A stretch of DNA of 31,426 nt from Cochliopodium minus (Eukaryota; Discosea; Himatismenida; Cochliopodiidae), in contig JAMYWO010000323.1 in assembly GCA_024220525.1 (NCBI GenBank), positions 5,498 through 36,923 on the forward strand. The letters run 5' to 3'. The stretch's first letter is position 1; the number at the start of each line of letters is the position of its first letter. The notes beneath the pieces are model-generated. The model searched no databases and was not told the DNA's origin. It saw nothing but the letters and a program-made list of their open reading frames with translations. Position numbers and translations under genes: made by a program. Shown piece by piece: positions 28,854 to 31,426 of this stretch.

Positions 28854-29148
28854 ATGCCTCAACAAATCCAATATTCTGACAAGTACACCGATGATGAGTA
28901 TGAATATAGGTAAATAAAACAAAATAGTTTAAAATATTCACATTAAATTTTCTTTTTTCTTTAGACATGTAATTTTACCTCCTGATATTGCAAAAATTGT
29001 GCCAAAAGAAAGATTGATGAAAGAGAATGAATGGAGAAGCATTGGAGTTCAACAAAGCAGAGGATGGGTTCATTATGCAATTCATAAACCAGAACCACAT
29101 ATTTTATTATTTAGAAGAGCTCTTAATTTCTTACAAGAACAAAATTGA
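28854..29148 (+). CDS. CKS1: Cyclin-dependent kinase regulatory subunit CKS1
   Basis: This is a 79-residue adaptor that docks phosphorylated substrates to the Cdk-cyclin complex and also serves SCF ubiquitin ligation. The two exons, 28854-28909 and 28965-29148, are joined inside the Arg codon of YEYRHV. The full family signature is present: [41 protein letters not shown] and the strand-exchange/kinase-binding [12 protein letters not shown]. The anion-site residues (Lys, Arg, Ser, Trp, Arg of the family) are all there. Length and ends are normal. An E2F-like site lies 79 bases upstream. Confidence 0.98.
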
Positions 29149-29456
29149 TGTAATTGGGAAAAACATCTTGTATTCATTTTGATTATATAAACAATTGTTG
29201 AGAAATAGCTCATTATAAATTTTGTTTGATCGAAATTATAAGGACTATAACAAAAATTAAACTCTTTTTTATTTCATTTTTCTATATTTTTTTTATTTAT
29301 CTTCAAAGCAAAAATAAAATGTTCAATTTTTTCTGTTATAGAAAGTTATTTGGAAGAGTATCATTTTATTTGTTTTTTGAACACGAATGTAAGGACATTG
29401 AAAGATTCAATTAAAAAATAACTGAAAAATAAAAATTATTCAAAAAAAAAAAAAAA
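29149..29456 (+). other. Spacer between CKS1 and the WD40 gene
   Basis: About 300 AT-rich bases end in a run of 14 A just before the WD40 start codon. An open frame at 29226-29414 is hydrophobic, follows no family and is probably chance. Confidence 0.5.
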
Positions 29457-31426
29457 ATGAACATTATTCAAACAGGACAGGTATCATCTTTCTTTATTTC
29501 CTCATTCCTTATTTCAAATTATAAAATATAGAATGAAATTGGTCAGTTGATAAAAACAATCAGTGATCATAATTCAAAAGTTCAATGTATGTGTATTGTG
29601 GAAAGAACGGTTTGGTCAGGAAGCAAGAATGGAACAATATTAATTTACGATGCCAAAGTTATTTTCAATATATTTCAAATTTTTACTTATATTTAATCAT
29701 TTTTATCAAATAATGCAAAGACACATCAATTCATCAAAAAAATAACAATACCCAACAAAGGAATAAACTCACAAAACGATTATGTTTCATCAATGACATA
29801 TTCCAAAGGAATAGTTTGGTGTGGATCGAGTAATGGAAGTTTATATATAGTGGATTCGAAAATTCAAGAATGTATTGGAGAATGTAATGGTGGGCATAGA
29901 GGTCCCATAACCTCTATATGTGATACAAATAGATTTATATGGAGTGCTGGTGGTGATGGATCTTTAATAAGATGGAATAAACAATCCAAAAGTATGGATA
30001 TGGAATTTATGGGACATACTGATTGGATAAGGCAATTCTTTTTTAAAAATAAATATAAAAAATTCAAAATAATGTTTTAAAAATAAAACAAGTTTTTAAT
30101 TGTTTTTATTAACAAATGAAATAAAAAAAAAAGACAAATAATAGGATATAGAGGAAGGATATGGAGTTGTTCGGATGATTGTACAATAAGAGTGTGGGAC
30201 GAAGAAACAGGAACACTTTTACAATCAAATGAAAAGCACAGAGCATCTGTAAACAGTTTAGCAATAATAAACAAAGAAGTGTTCAGCGTTTCATCTGACA
30301 AAAACATATTGAGATGGGATGCTCTTTCATTCAGATACTTGGATCATTTCTATTTAAATGCACATCATTCGAGAATAGTAAACATTAGTTCTTTGGATTC
30401 TTCTGGTGAACATTTTTGGACTTCTTCAGGTGATAAAAGTATCAAAGTGTGGAATTTGGAAAGGAAGAAGCAGGTGAAAGAAATAAAAGAAAAGTCATTT
30501 GCCTCTTCTTTTCTTTGTGTTTACAATCAAATGTGGGTTGGTTTTCATGATGGTACTATCCTCATTTATTCTTCTCCCTCTCCCTCTTCTTCCCCTTCCT
30601 CTTCATTTTCTTCTTCTAAATTTCTTTCACCATCTCCCTATGATTCCAATTATTCTTCTCCTCCCTCTTCTTTCCATTTTCTTCCTCCTTCTCTTGAAAA
30701 TCATCATTCTTCTCTTTCTGAAGATGATAATGAAAATGATAACGATGAAAACCAAAAAAGAAGTGGCACCAATAATATGAATAACAATAACAAGAATGAT
30801 TATAAAATGGAACATCCTAAGCATTCACAAAGTGAGAATAATTTCAATAAAAACAGGATTAATAGTCATGAAAATGAGGATTCCAATTTCAGAGAAAGAA
30901 GTTTGCAAAACACTCACTTTCTTCCTCTTCATCATTCCCTCTCTTCCCCCTCTCCTTTTTCTTCTCACACTAACAGCCTTCCTCTTTTACAAACCTCTCC
31001 TTTCTCCCACAACATTCACCATAATCCCCATCACCCTCCTTTCTCCCATAACTCTCCTTTCCTCCACCAATCTCCTTTTCTTCCTCATAACAATCCTCAC
31101 AATAATCCTCATAATAATCCTTATAATAATCCTCACAATAATCCTCATACTAATCTTCATAATCGTAATAATATTCTTAGTGATAATCCTCTCAACAAAA
31201 CAAATCCTCTCCCCAACTTCTCATCTCACAATAATTTAACTCCTCATAATGCGACACCTTACCAAAAATATGATCCTTACAGTTCCCTCAATAATGAGAA
31301 TAATCATTCTGGTTATATAAATCATTTCATTTCTCAAACAAGAAATCCTCCTTTAAGTCAGTATGGTAATCATCCCTTTTTTTGTTTTCTTTATTTGATT
31401 TTTATTTCCTTTCTTCTCTTTGTTTT
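29457..31426 (+). CDS. Seven-bladed WD40 repeat protein with low-complexity tail (partial)
   Basis: Exons: 29457-29480, 29532-29657, 29721-30031 and 30134-31365. The frame is open to a likely donor at 31365 (CAGTATG|GTAATC), so the gene continues past the right edge. Seven WD repeats are visible, ending in GTILIYD, GSLYIVD, GSLIRWN, CTIRVWD, KNILRWD, KSIKVWN and GTILIYS, enough for a closed propeller. Blade 4 is joined over a GC-AG intron: with acceptor AAAAAG|ACAAAT, the repeat reads GHTDWIRQIIGYRGRIWSC with normal spacing. After residue ~320 the protein becomes Ser/Pro-rich, then His/Asn/Pro-rich with a repeated PHNNPHNNP motif. The function is not clear; many such propellers are scaffolds or sit N-terminal to an enzyme domain that would lie beyond the edge. 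Confidence 0.85.
30032..30133 (+). other. GC-AG intron in the WD40 gene
   Basis: The donor is TAAG|GCAATT and the acceptor AAAAAG|ACAAAT. Together they restore a WD repeat of standard length. The only GT downstream would add about ten odd residues. Confidence 0.65.
31088..31200 (+). repeat. CCTCAxAATAAT repeats encoding Pro-His-Asn-Asn
   Basis: Units of 12 bases (AATCCTCACAAT and variants) repeat about ten times in the WD40 gene tail, giving NPHNNPHNNPYNNPHNN. The frame is kept. Confidence 0.8.

Noticed and set aside
29226-29414. 62-codon plus frame after CKS1
   Set aside because: Phe/Ile-rich, no family, no splice support; likely chance in AT-rich DNA.

Overview
The window is nuclear DNA of an AT-rich, intron-dense unicellular eukaryote. 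Genes are split by short GT-AG and a few GC-AG introns that are T-rich on the sense strand. Asn-rich low-complexity tracts sit inside proteins, stops are TAA and TGA (standard code), and there is a decayed non-LTR retroelement. The style resembles amoeboid protists (amoebozoan or heterolobosean-like), but the lineage cannot be fixed from this sequence alone. All exon models below are my own splice reading, checked mainly by reading-frame phase and protein family conservation.

Layout, left to right. (1) 1-102: tail of a plus-strand gene. (2) 332-4738 (+): cohesin subunit SA/STAG (Scc3), 6 exons. (3) 4929-11302 (+): a 9-exon gene whose first ~210 residues look like the N-terminal longin region of HPS1 (BLOC-3), followed by ~1,400 residues of Asn-rich and coiled-coil sequence. 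(4) 11303-14928: a gene-poor gap between converging genes, holding a broken ORF1-like reading frame and the C-terminal part of a LINE-type reverse transcriptase, both on the minus strand. (5) 14929-23551 (-): a 32-exon gene for a full carboxylic acid reductase (adenylation, carrier protein with phosphopantetheine serine, thioester reductase), with an N-terminal ZZ zinc finger and a possible N-myristoylation signal. All 32 exon phases close to a 1,483-residue protein. (6) 23727-26622 (-): TFIIIC subunit 5 (Tau95/GTF3C5), 7 exons. (7) 26808-27365 (-): a small Tim17/NDUFA11-like mitochondrial inner-membrane protein. (8) 27545-28501 (-): a Ras-family GTPase with a CAAX end, a 9-nt micro-exon in the P-loop and an unusual switch II. 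(9) 28854-29148 (+): CKS1. (10) 29457 to the right edge (+): a seven-bladed WD40 protein with a long low-complexity tail, continuing past the window.

The genes do not form one pathway. Two themes stand out. The carboxylic acid reductase is a large enzyme best known from bacteria and fungi, here fully eukaryotised with 31 introns, a zinc finger and low-complexity insertions. In addition, the two cell-cycle genes (STAG and CKS1) both carry the same E2F-like core, TTTTTGCGCCAAAA, just upstream of their start codons; I noticed no other copy in the window.
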